Source: Zygnema cylindricum
Taxonomy: Eukaryota; Streptophyta; Zygnematophyceae; Zygnematales; Zygnemataceae
Direction of reading: 5' to 3'
DNA length: 47,344 bases
Assembly (NCBI GenBank): GCA_037447655.1
Contig: JBBHKE010002402.1
Span: 1 to 47,344, forward strand
The position numbers and the translations under genes are program-made. Below the pieces are notes generated by a model. That model was given only the letters and a program-made list of their open reading frames with translations. It did not search any database and was not told the DNA's origin. This document shows positions 10,598 to 20,290 of the stretch, piece by piece. Positions within the stretch are counted from its first letter, which is position 1. Every line of letters starts with the position of its first letter.

Positions 10598-11635
10598 TGT
10601 TGAAATTAATAGATTTCTAGAGTATTTTTTAGGTTTAATATATTAGTATAAAACAAAAGAAAAAGGACGGACAACCTGCCTCCACCTCCTCTCTCTACCC
10701 CCCATACTTGTTGTAGTCACAGAAGGATAGAGAGGGTGGTTGATCAATAGCTGCCTTAGTTCAACAGACAGTTATTTTTAGTAGGCTAGTAAAAATATAC
10801 TTGACGGACCAGGGATTTGATCCCGGTACCTACGGTTCGTCAAGTTGGCCGATAGCGGTCACCTTATCCTAATAGACTAAGACCAATGCAAAATGCTTTA
10901 GTATGTGATAAATATATATATATATATAAAGAGGAACAAATCCATTTAACTAAAACAGTATACGGCTTGCATAGATACAGTTTTATGAAAGTACGAAGTA
11001 CGACACTATTTCAAAACGAATACCACGCATTTTGTTTCAACAGCGAAACAAATGTCGCGCAAGTATTTATAACGGCTAAGATTGCGTCTCGCTACAAATC
11101 CAACGGCGCACATCATCGCCGAAATCTCGGAGTGGTCACTTTGGCGTTTTGTGACGTGGCATGACCTAGAGCCACGTGGAGAGATGACATTCGGTCATAG
11201 GAATTCCGAGGAATGTACGGACGAGTGAAAAGTAGACACGCGTCCGCTTAATTTCCTTGTCGTACATAGGCCTTACAAAAGGTACACCGGCAGTAGTACT
11301 TTTTCGTATGGTACAGTAATCTGTTTGGTTCGTACTTCAGTAGATAGAAGTTATTAGAGGGAATCAGGACTTAGAAAATTTTGGTAGGTAGTCACCTCTC
11401 CCTTTGAGAGTTTGCACAAATTGGCATTTTTACTGCCTCATAACTTATCGGCTGGTTGGCGGTTTTCACTCATTTTTTTTGCTACAGACTCAAGGGAGTC
11501 CAAGCTGCAGAAGGGTGCAGTCAAATTGCCAGTTTGCCTTCTTAGGCAGCACTAGTCGTGGCTTGAAGTGGGCTAGTTGAATACTATGTAAAGGCTTCCT
11601 GTATTCTGTATTTTAATGGAGGACACAAAATTTCA
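10598..11635 (+). repeat. E1 5' LTR (about 1038 bp)
   Basis: It starts TGTTGAAATT, ends AAAATTTCA, and is followed by the primer site. In order it contains the CT/GA stem-loop (10681-10742), a second small stem-loop, the antisense tRNA-like block (10801-10886), a TTTGTTTC/GAAACAAA inverted repeat (11031-11052), a G-box CCACGTGG (near 11173), and the GTAC palindrome (near 11270-11320). The ATG at 11616 opens the gag frame inside the LTR. Confidence 0.75.
10801..10886 (-). other. tRNA-like segment, antisense in E1 5' LTR
   Basis: The reverse complement contains a box A-like stretch (TTAGTCTATTAGGATAAGG) and a box B-like arm (GGGATCAAATCCC). The same position and strand are used in the other LTR copies. 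Confidence 0.5.
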
Positions 11636-12071
11636 GGTTATGGGCCCACCCTCTAGGGTGACCACTTTGAATGGATCTGGGTTCATCTATTGGGAAGCCA
11701 TGATGATGGGAGCTTTGTGTGAAAAACGATACTGGGGTATCGTCAGTGGACAAGTTAAACGTCCACCTTCGGGAACTCCACCACGATTTGGAGGAGTAAG
11801 GTTTCTTGCAACAACCGCTGCCTCACCAGAGGAGGTAGATGATGGGGACAGTAGTGTGTCCGAAAAGGGGAAAGGGAAGGAGACACCCCTCACTCCTATT
11901 TCCACAGTATCTGGAGCGGCGACCGTGAAGACCGTGGAGAACAATACTCAAATGTGGGAGGATGTAAACATGGCTGCCAAAAACTTCATTCTGAGGCACC
12001 TCACTCAAGGTTTGGCCACTCCTCATCTTCACATTTATAAGGCCGAGGAGTTCTGGGTGAGTTTGGTGGAG
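11616..12071 (+). pseudogene. E1 gag, N-terminal part, begins in the LTR
   Basis: The frame opens at the ATG in the last 20 bp of the LTR (MEDTKFQ), passes through the primer site (VMGP) and continues PSRVTTLNGSGFIYWEAMM, matching gag N-termini such as E3 (SRIPIFSGDKYVYWADM). The end of the segment (NNTQMWEDVNMAAKN...FWVSLVEI) is homologous to 12984-13135. At about 12072 it runs into an LTR fragment, where frame and homology are lost. In autonomous copia elements Gag forms the virus-like particle; this copy is broken. Confidence 0.65.
11636..11650 (+). other. E1 primer-binding site, half-tRNA iMet type
   Basis: GGTTATGGGCCCACC directly follows the LTR. It is complementary to the anticodon-stem/loop region (GGTGGGCCCATAACC) of plant initiator tRNA-Met, as recalled, rather than to the tRNA 3' end. 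This is the arrangement known for Drosophila copia. The site is translated in the gag frame as (Q)V-M-G-P. Confidence 0.75.
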
Positions 12072-12974
12072 ATAGAGCCATGGCCACCTATGCTATCGTG
12101 ACGGGGATAAATATTAGGTTAGTAGATTTTACCAAAATATATTTGACGGGCCCAAGATTTTAACCGGGTACCTACCGTCCGTCAAAGTAGCTAGTAGCCG
12201 GTAGCCTTAGCCAACTGGTCTAAACCAGAGATGTATGATATAGCGTATGATAGTTATTTAAATGTTTACATGTCGGCTATCTTCATTCAACGAGATATTT
12301 AGACATAGATAAAGTTTGTAGTGTACGGCGTACGGCACATCCGAAACGGATACCGTGCATTTTGTTTCAAAGGCGAAACAAATATTGCGCAAGTATTTAT
12401 GACGACCACGATTATAATCCGGCTTGATCAGACGACCACGAAGCATGCCGAGATCGCACAATAGGTTTTTGGCGGTTTGCTGTCGACGTCACATCAATCG
12501 CCACGTGGCACAATCACATTGGATTACGGCATCTCTGGGGATTCCAAGAACGAATCCAAAAATGACATGTGTCGACTTTTGGCCATGTCGTACAATAGCC
12601 GTACATAAAGTACAACGGCACGTGTACCTTTATGTACAATACACTAATATGATTGGTGCCGTACTTCAGAAGATAGAGTTTTAAAGAGAGATAGGACTTA
12701 GAAAAATTTGATAGACTGGACCTTCTCTCCCAGAGAAATGCTGTACAAAAAGGTCAACTTTCACCCTTCATAACTTACTACCCAGGGGAGCAAATTCAGA
12801 GATTCTTTTTGCTATCGACTCAAGGGAGTCTTGCCTTTACAACGGGAAGGTGGTTAGAGTTTTTGTCTGCCAAAGTGGAAGTTATTCTTACTGAAACACA
12901 AAGGGGTCAGGGTTATCCTAGAGGCTTCGTCTAAGCTGCCTACTCTGAGGTCTTATGGAGGTCTCAGAGTTGCA
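12072..12974 (+). repeat. LTR fragment (subtype B) inside E1 gag
   Basis: It begins within the second LTR hairpin (GAGCCATGGCCACCTATGC) and ends at the normal LTR end (ATGGAGGTCTCAGAGTTGCA). It carries the tRNA-like block, palindrome (12600-12640) and GACTC hairpin. A roughly 160-bp piece of gag lies on both sides (11914-12075 and about 12975-13135). There is no primer site at its 3' end. This is an LTR-LTR or template-switch chimera, not a clean insertion. Confidence 0.7.
12143..12228 (-). other. tRNA-like segment, antisense in LTR fragment
   Basis: This is a degenerate copy of the antisense tRNA-like block, in the same place relative to the other LTR landmarks. Box B is decayed here. Confidence 0.4.
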
Positions 12975-15900
12975 ACGGCGACCGTGAAGACCGCGGAGAA
13001 CAATACTCAAATGTGGGAGGATGTAAACATGGCTGCCAAAAACTGTATTCTCGGGCATCTCACTCATGCTTTGGCCACTCCTCATCTTCACATTTACAAG
13101 GGTGAGGAGTTCTGGGAGAGTTTGGTGGAGATTTATAGAGTTAGAAATATTCAAGAGCTCCAATTGGCTGAGCAAAAGCTAGTGAGTTACACTTACAAAA
13201 GAGGAAAGATGTTAGATTACAGTAATGATCTTTTTTGTTTGTATATAGAGATGGAAAGTGCCGGGTGGACAGGTACAATGAAAATGAAAGTTAACACTCT
13301 TATCATGTAGTTACCAGATGAGTTCGAGAACATACGGTCTCGAGTACAGGAAATGGCTGATAGTTCATGGAAATGGAACACAGTGGTCAGGATGATACTT
13401 GTGCAGGAAAACACAATGGAGATTAGGTGAGGAGGAAATAACATTCAAGCTCTAGCAGCCGGAGGGGACCGATGGGGGAAGGACCCGAAGAAACCGTTCA
13501 AAGGGGAAAGAGATCATTCTGGAGGATCGAGGCCCCCAAAGGGTCTTTGTCATTTTTGCAAAAAGCCGGGACACTTCATCGCAGATTCTATCAAGCTTTC
13601 AGAGCTGAGGCTCAAAGAGAACCGTGGAGGGGGTTCTTCCGGAGGGAAGAAAAAGGCACTTGTGGTTACAAAAGTGACAGGAGAAACCGAGGATGAGTCT
13701 TTTGAGGAGGATGGGGAGCTTCTTCTTGACGAGAATCTGGAGGAGGAGGAGATCCCTCGGAGACAAAAATGTGCCTTTGGAGAAATTCGGGAAGCTCCAC
13801 AGGAATGATGGATCATCGACTCAGGTGCATCCATGCATATGTGTCGTGATAAGAAACTCTTCACTAAGCTAAGAAAGATCCCTACTGTAGCGATAGAGTA
13901 TGGGGATGGGAGAGTGGTTACTACAGATCTAGTGGGATCACTAGATCTGAAAGTCTTAGTGGAGGGTAAGACTTCTATATTTACATTCTCAAATGTACTC
14001 TACATTCCTCAGTTGAGTAAAAGTCTTGTTTCTATGTCTGTGTTAGATGACAAAGACTTTGATACCTTCACTAGAAAGGGAGTCTTTACAGCTAAATATG
14101 GGGATGAAGTTTACTTCACAACAGATATGGGTAGCCAAAGAATAATTAGGCTTAACCTGAGTAATGAAAAGAAGAATGCTTACTATGTTGGTGTTCGTTA
14201 GTTGATGATTTGGCATAAGCGGTCGGGGCATGTACAATTTGATAGGTTGAGGGAAATGAAAAAGCTTTAGGTAGGAGAAGGCATTCAGTTTGGGGATAAT
14301 GAAATGATAGATGATTGTAGTGGCTGTGCTCAAGGTAAGGCTGACAGACTTCCCTTTCCCAAAGCCGCCACATATAGAGGTGAGAAAGTATTAGATTTGG
14401 TCCACAGAGATATGTGGGGACCTACAAAAGTAACTTCGTTTGGAGGAAAAAGGTTTATGATGACAATAACCGATGACTGGTCTTGATACTCTAGATTCTA
14501 CTTTCAAAAAACAAAGTCTGAAACATCAACTTATTTCAAAGAATATAAAGCATGGAGTGAGAAGTTGCATGAAACCCCCATTTAGAGGTTAAGGAGTGAT
14601 AATGGGGGGGAATATACCTCTAACCAGTTTGAGGAATATTTGAGAGATGAGGGAGTGTAGCACCAGAAAAATTTACCATATAACCCGGAACAAAATGGGG
14701 TAGCTGAGAGGTTAAATCGAACAGTAAGAGGTAGTGCATGCAATATGTTGGCGGACAAGAAAATAGGAAAGAGATTTTGGGTGGAGGCGATGAATTGTGC
14801 CAACTACATTAAAAATAGAGTCCTTACCTGAACTCTTAAAGGAGTGACACCTTATGACTGATGGGTTGGAAGAAAACCAGATATTTCACACCTTAAAGTG
14901 TCGGGTACCCAAGTTTACAGTCTTGACACGGAGTGGAAAAACTAGAAACTAAATGTTAAGAGAAAACCTGGATACTTTGTGGGATATGATAAGGATGTTA
15001 AGGGGTATAGAGTCTATGACTTAGCAAAGAAGGATATCATCCCGGTTAAACACCTAGTTGTCATGGATGAAGGAAAGTCATTTGATCCCTTCAAATATAC
15101 AAAGAAGATAAAAATCAGATTCGAGTTCGAAAGTGAGGAGAACTCGGTCGTGCCTGAAACGGACATGATTGAAATCGTGATTGGCGATTCAAGGGAGATC
15201 CGAGATACAGAAAACTAACTGGAAACCTCACATACTTCTATGGACCTCGAGGAGATAGAAGATGCGGGACCAGAACCGGCTTCCGTGGACAGTGGAGCCG
15301 ATGTGATAGTGAGGAGAAATCTAAGACTTCTATCCATTCCAGCTTCAGATTTTGTGGGAGGGAGAAAGAGCAGCAAAAGGATACAGGAAAAACAGGCTGC
15401 TCATAAGGTAACTTAGCTATCTCACCCAGATGAGCCTCAGTCTTCCTCGGAGGCAGTAAATAGTCTGGAGAAAAAAAGATGGGTTAGAGCCATAAATGAT
15501 AAGACGGCCTTCGTCATGGAAACAAATACTTGGGAACTAGCGGATTGTCCTCGAGACAAAAAACATATTAGGTGTAAATGGGTATTTAAACTAGAACTGA
15601 ACCCAGATAATACCATTGAGAGATGTAAGGCTCGATTAGTAGCGATGGGGTTCACCCAAAAGGAGGGGATTGACTATGAAGAGACCTTTGTTCCAGTTAT
15701 TCGGTTCCCATCATTAAGGATTCTCCTCAGTCTGGCAAGAGCGGAATACATGGAAATACACCAGATGGACATTAAGATTGCTTTTCTTAATTGTGAGTTA
15801 GAGGAAGAAATTTTCATGAGGCAACCCAAGGGGTTCGTGTAGGAAGGAGAAGCGCGCGAAGTCTGTAGCCTCATAAAGTCTTTATATGGACTTAAGCAGA

Positions 15901-16668
15901 CTCCTCGACAGTGGAATAAGAAACTAAATGAGTTTTTTGCTGGTCTAAGATATATCAAGATCACTTCTGACTATTCTATCTATATGTTTGATGATGAGGA
16001 TGGTGTGATCTGTATTGCAATTTATGTGGATGATTTGCTGGTGTTAAGTAAGTCTTTGGAAAATATTAATAAGTTGAAGAAAGACCTTAGCAGCAGCTTT
16101 GACATGAAAGATTTAGGGGAGGCAAGATTTATTTTGGGAATTCAAATGGAAAAAGATAGGGGGAAGAGGATCATAAAACTCACTCAGAAAGAAACTATAG
16201 GAAATATGCTTGAGAAATTTCAAATGGAGAAAGCTAACAGTTGTACCACTTCCATGGACTTGAAGAAAGTAAGTGATGGGAGTGTAGAAGGAGGAGTGAT
16301 AATCTTAGACGATCTGATGAGTCCAAAGGAGAGAGAGTTTATGAAGTCTATCCCTTATAGACAGGTTGTAGGAAGTTTGATCTATTTTATGAACTGTACC
16401 AGGCCGAACATAGCGGTAGCAGTTGGAGTACTTAGTAGGAGTCTTAATGATCCTAGAAAGAGAGACTGGGAGGCAGCCAAGAGAGTCATGAGATATCTGG
16501 TTGGAACCAGAGAGTTATGGTTGCATTTGGGAGGGGAGCACACTGATATCACCACTTGGAGTGATGCCAGTTATGGGGTTGCACCTATGAGAAGATGCAC
16601 TTCTGGATATGTTTTATATGTGGGGGAAGGTGCTTGCTGTTCATGCAGTAAGCAACAAAAGGTGGTTG
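12975..16668 (+). pseudogene. E1 gag-pol (gag C-half, PR, IN, RT, partial RNase H)
   Basis: Gag (UBN2-like, 12984-13540) is followed by a zinc knuckle at 13548-13589 (CHFCKKPGHFIADS, last Cys replaced by Ser). The protease motif DSGAS is at 13818-13832, with an in-frame TGA just upstream. Integrase has HHCC (about 14208-14330), the Asp in HRDMWG, Asp in RSDNGG (14598) and Glu in GVAER (14706), i.e. DD35E spacing. RT begins near 15516 with the catalytic YVDD at 16023-16034. RNase H starts near 16550 (TTWSDASYG) and is cut by the N gap. Stops include 13308, 13807, 14484, 14583, 14658 and 15840. It is clearly Ty1/copia (IN before RT) and non-coding as it stands. Confidence 0.8.
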
Positions 16669-16678
16669 NNNNNNNNNN
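16669..16678. other. Assembly gap (10 N)
   Basis: Ten unknown bases. The sequence before is RNase H coding of E1. The 210 bp after it are unrelated AT-rich DNA, followed by a second RT/RNase H copy, so gap length and join are both uncertain. Confidence 0.98.
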
Positions 16679-16889
16679 GTTTTTTTTACGTTACTTTTAT
16701 TGTGGTAAGAGTAGGAGTTTGTATATTTATCTTATCAGTATTCACAAGGCCTATATAGGTTCTGATCACTCTTTCAGTAGACCTAGTGATATTGATATTG
16801 GTGTGTCATGATTGTTGGCAAAGAGATATGGACTGGTGAGAACTCGTGAAAAGGTTCAAATCAATGTCATTAAAACTTGCCTCAATAAA

Positions 16890-18160
16890 CCATGGATATA
16901 AAGTCCGCTTTCCAAAATGGTAAGCTAGAGGATGAAATCTTTATGTTGCAACTAGAAGGGTTTGTAGAGGAAGGTGAGGAGAGAGGGGTTTGTAGAGGAA
17001 GGAGAAGAGAGCAAATTGTGCATACTCATAAAGTCTTTATATAGATTGAAGCACGCTCCCAGACAATTGAATACGAAACCAGATGACTTTCTCACTAGTC
17101 TTGGATATATCCGGAACACTTATGACTATTCTATTTATATGTTTGAGGATGAGAATGGTGTTATTTTCATTGCATTTTTTTTGATGATTTGCTAGTGTTA
17201 GGTAAATCTATGGAAAAGATCAATAAACTAAAGAAATATCTTAAAAGTAGATTTGACATGAAGGATTTAGGGGAGGCAAAATACATTTTTGGGATTCAAA
17301 TAGAAAGAGATACGTGGAAAAAGATTATCAAACTTACTTAGAAAGAAGTTATAGGAAATATGCTTGAGAAATTCGAGATGGAAAAGGCAATAGTTCTACC
17401 ACTCCCATGGAATTGAAGAAAGTAAGTGAGGGAAGTTTAAAAGGAGTGATAATCCTAGATGATCAAATGAGTCTAGAAGAGAGACAGTTTATGAAGTCTA
17501 TTCCTTTCAAAAAGGTTGTAGGAAGCTTAATCTACTTTATGAACTATACTAGGCCAGACATAGCGGCAGCAATTGGAGTCCTCAGTAGGAGTCTTAATGA
17601 TCATACAAAGAGAGAATCGGAGGAAGCCAAGAGAGTAATGAGATATCTGGTGGGAACAAGAGATTTATGGTTGCATTTGGGAGGGGAGCACACTAACATC
17701 ACTACTTGGAGTGATGCCACTAATGAGCATGCACCTATGAGAATATCCACCTTTGGATATGTTTTGTATGTGGGAGAATGTGCTTGTTGTTGGAGTAGCA
17801 AACAACAAAAGGTGGTTGCTCTGTCCACACTAGAGTACTCTAGAGGCTGAGAACATGGCCTCTTGTTTTGCTGTGAAAGAGTTGATGTGATTCATGTCTT
17901 TATTGCAAGAACTGGGGTATATGAAGGAGGGGGTGCACAAAGTTTTTTGTGATAATCAGGTTTCTATTGCAATTGTATCTTATCCAAAACATCATTATAA
18001 GGCTAAACATATGGACATAAGATTAAGATTTGTGAGGGAAAAGGTTGAAAACAAGATTGTGAATCTTGTGCATAGGGGTGATCGGGAAATGGTGGGTGAT
18101 ATGATGACAAAACGTGTGCCCTCTCCTAAGTTAAAATATTGTAGGAAAAATTTGGACTAA
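16890..18160 (+). pseudogene. Second copia RT-RNase H copy (3' end of a related element)
   Basis: Homologous to 15775-16668: MDIKSAFQ...FVEEGEE, a frameshifted RT core, then ELKKVSEGSL...VGSLIYFMNYTRPDIAAAIGVLSRSL and RNase H TTWSDAT...CWSSKQQKVVALSTLE (17407-17850). It continues through DNQVSIAI and KHMDIRLRFVREKV (17894-18160), the usual copia RNase H C-terminus. The YVDD region is frameshifted near 17170-17190 (now F-F-D-D), a short duplication sits at 16965-17005, and several stops occur. It ends 36 bp before the 3' LTR. Confidence 0.75.
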
Positions 18161-18182
18161 AACAAAAGTTAAAGTTAGACTA

Positions 18183-18196
18183 GAAAATAAGGGGAG
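18183..18196 (+). other. Polypurine tract of E1
   Basis: GAAAATAAGGGGAG directly precedes the LTR start TGTTGAAAT. E3 has the same design (TTTAGGGGAG then TGTTG). It is the presumed plus-strand primer. Confidence 0.7.
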
Positions 18197-18417
18197 TGTT
18201 GAAATCACTAGATTTTAGAGGGTATTTTCTTGGTCTAAATAGATTAATAAAAAGAAAAAGCGTAAACAGTCTGCCTCCATCTCCTCTCTCTTTAAACTCC
18301 ACACTTGTTGTAGTCTCTAAAGGATAGGAGAGGGTGGTGGAGTCATGGATGCCTCAGCTTCACAGGCAAGACTTATAGTGACATAAATCACTCTTAACAA
18401 AAGGCACTCTTAACAAA

Positions 18418-18490
18418 AAGTGAGTCCGAGAGGACTTGAACCTCCGACCTGGAGAGCGAGGCATAGCCGTTAGTTTTAAGCCGGTGTATC
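18418..18490 (-). other. tRNA-like segment, antisense in 3' LTR
   Basis: The reverse complement reads ...CTATGCCTCGCTC...GTCGGAGGTTCAAGTCCTC, with a near-perfect T-arm (GGAGG-TTCAAGT-CCTCT). No matching acceptor stem is seen. Confidence 0.55.
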
Positions 18491-18497
18491 ATAGGAG

Positions 18498-19284
18498 TGT
18501 TGAGAAAGTAATCCTAAGTTAGTTCAGAAGATAGTGCATTAAAGGGAGAGAGCGCAGTGGCGCAATGGAGAAGCGCAGTGCAGAAGTGCAAAGTGGAATA
18601 ACTTTCTTGTTAAATGGTTAAATCGAGCACGCGACCAGACGATCTTTATCTACAGAGAAAGAGCTTTCGAACGAGCTATAGAGAGCAAGATTTGGATACG
18701 TAGATCAAAAGTTACAGGCGTGCAAAGCAGAAGCTTCTAGAAGGTTCCACAGGAAACGGTATGGACTTTTCCGAGGTGGTTCCTAAGTGTTTCCTTGGAG
18801 TTTCGGGGACATGTCTAGTAGGTTCTTGTGACGTGGAGAGCCACGAGTTTCGGGGACATGTCTAGTAGGTTCTTGTGACGTGGAGAGCCACGAGAAGGAC
18901 ACTTGTCAATAAGTTAGAGCTAGAAATGTCTAGAATGTCTAGAAGGGTAGAGTAGAAAAGAGTATATATGAAGTAGGAGAAGTAGACAAATCAATACAAT
19001 TGGAGAATTGGTTGTGACCATAGTTGAAGAGATAGTAAGAGTCCCTATAGTGAGAAAGCATTGTAACTCTGTGTGAGTTGAGATACAAAGATAAGTGAAG
19101 CCTTGTAAAGAGAACTTGGAGATAATAAAGTGATTCTTCTTGTGAGGAAAATTTGAGCAAGTGTGCTTTTACTTTGTGAGTGAATTCTTTGTGGCTTCGG
19201 AAGATTCTTGAGTGACCTGTGAGAGAGTTTTTGCTTTGTGAAGCTAGATTGTTGCAAGATGAGTGAGGCCCACAAAATTCAACA
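18498..19284 (+). mobile_element. Solo LTR (787 bp) with target duplication AGGAG
   Basis: It starts TGTTGAG, ends TTCAACA (inverted TGTTGA/TCAACA), and is flanked by AGGAG at 18493-18497 and 19285-19289. It has a TATA-like GAGTATATATG near 18959 and AATAAAG near 19124. A 47-bp tandem duplication sits at about 18798-18892. It is not similar to the host LTR. A stretch resembling the 5' end of a tRNA (GTGGCGCAATGG) lies near 18556. Confidence 0.85.
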
Positions 19285-19713
19285 AGGAGTCTGTTATAAT
19301 ACATAGGGTTTGATATCTATTTATACATTGTTTAGGAACCGTAGTCCGATTAACGAAATTACAAATAGAGAACATTGAGACCAATTGAAGTACAATGCAA
19401 ACGTGAAACCGCACAAAACAAATATACCGGACACTTGTTTCAACGACTAGGATTAAAAGCCGGTTTGGATCCTACCGCACATATCATCACAGAGATTCCT
19501 GAATGGCTGCTTTGGCGGTTTTCGAGCATAGCATGATCTGGTGCCACGTGGCAAGATAGCATTGGGAAGCAGGAATCTCGAAGAGCATGAGGACTAGTCT
19601 GAAGAGTGTTTATATAAATATTGGCATCTTTGCCACTTGATAATTAATCGCTTCGTTGGGCGTATTCAGTGATTCTTTTCGCTGTGGACTCAGCGGAGTC
19701 TAGAATGCACATG

Positions 19714-19845
19714 GTGCAGTCAGATTGTCCATTTTTTTGCTTAAGAGTGCAGTCAGATTGTCCATTGTTTTGCTTAAGAGTGCAATCAGATTGTCCATTT
19801 GTTTGCTTAAGAGTGCAGTCACATTGTCCATTTTTCTTCTTGGGT
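19714..19845 (+). repeat. 33-bp tandem repeat, four copies, in the 3' LTR
   Basis: Units start at 19714, 19747, 19780 and 19813 (GTGCAGTCAGATTGTCCA...). The unit length is a multiple of three and the frame repeats VQSDCPFFCLR, but there is no other sign of coding. It is absent from the other LTR copies. Confidence 0.85.
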
Positions 19846-19933
19846 AATAGAGGTCCTAGTTGAAAAGGGGTTAGTCAAAAACTACCTATAGGCTTCCTGA
19901 ATTCTGTAATCTAATGGGGGACACAGGATTACA

Positions 19934-20290
19934 TATCTGCTTTCTACCCATGGCGGCCAAGCTAGCCACCCTTCTACACCTCAATGGAGCACACAAGCTC
20001 CGATACCACTTGAAAGGATCTCACACAAAATCAGAGTGCAAGATAACAGGGGAAGCATTCACATAAATCACACAAGAGAGAGCTGCCCACGGAAGCCAAT
20101 ATATTCCATAGACTTTTTCTCCCATAATAAGTTATCTTCCCTCTCCCCCTAAGCAGCAATATATAGTATTACAAAGGTTACGTCACTACATCAAACCAAA
20201 ATAACCAAACCAAAACATAAAGCGCGCACGAAGCGCCTACCAATCAAATCCTGACTACACGCGAAACTACATAGTACTAAGGTACTAACA
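19934..20290 (-). mobile_element. LTR-element remnant with conventional primer site
   Basis: On the minus strand an LTR ending at 20011 (TGAAAGGATCTC on +) is followed after 2 nt by TGGTATCGGAGC (19997-20008), one base different from the classical plant tRNA-iMet 3'-end primer site. Internal sequence is cut 60 bp later by the 3' LTR of E1. The outer LTR edge is not defined. It is a different lineage from E1-E3. Confidence 0.5.

Larger units (their letters stand above)
10598..19933 (+). mobile_element. E1: degenerate Ty1/copia element, composite
   Basis: 5' LTR, half-tRNA primer site, gag, protease, integrase, RT and RNase H lie in copia order, followed by a polypurine tract and a related 3' LTR. 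The unit is interrupted by an LTR fragment (12072-12974), a 10-N assembly gap, a second RT/RNase H copy (16890-18160) and a solo LTR in the 3' LTR. The 5-bp flanks do not match (CCTGC at left, TATCT at right), so the two ends may belong to different insertions. Frequent stop codons make it inactive. Confidence 0.75.
18197..19933 (+). repeat. 3' LTR, interrupted
   Basis: It starts TGTTGAAATCAC and ends with ATGGGGGACACAGGATTACA. Without the nested solo LTR and one target copy it is about 945 bp, comparable to the 5' LTR. It keeps the hairpin block (18271-18340), antisense tRNA-like block, CCACGTGG (near 19544) and GACTC-type hairpin (near 19688), and has a unique 33-bp tandem repeat. Confidence 0.7.
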
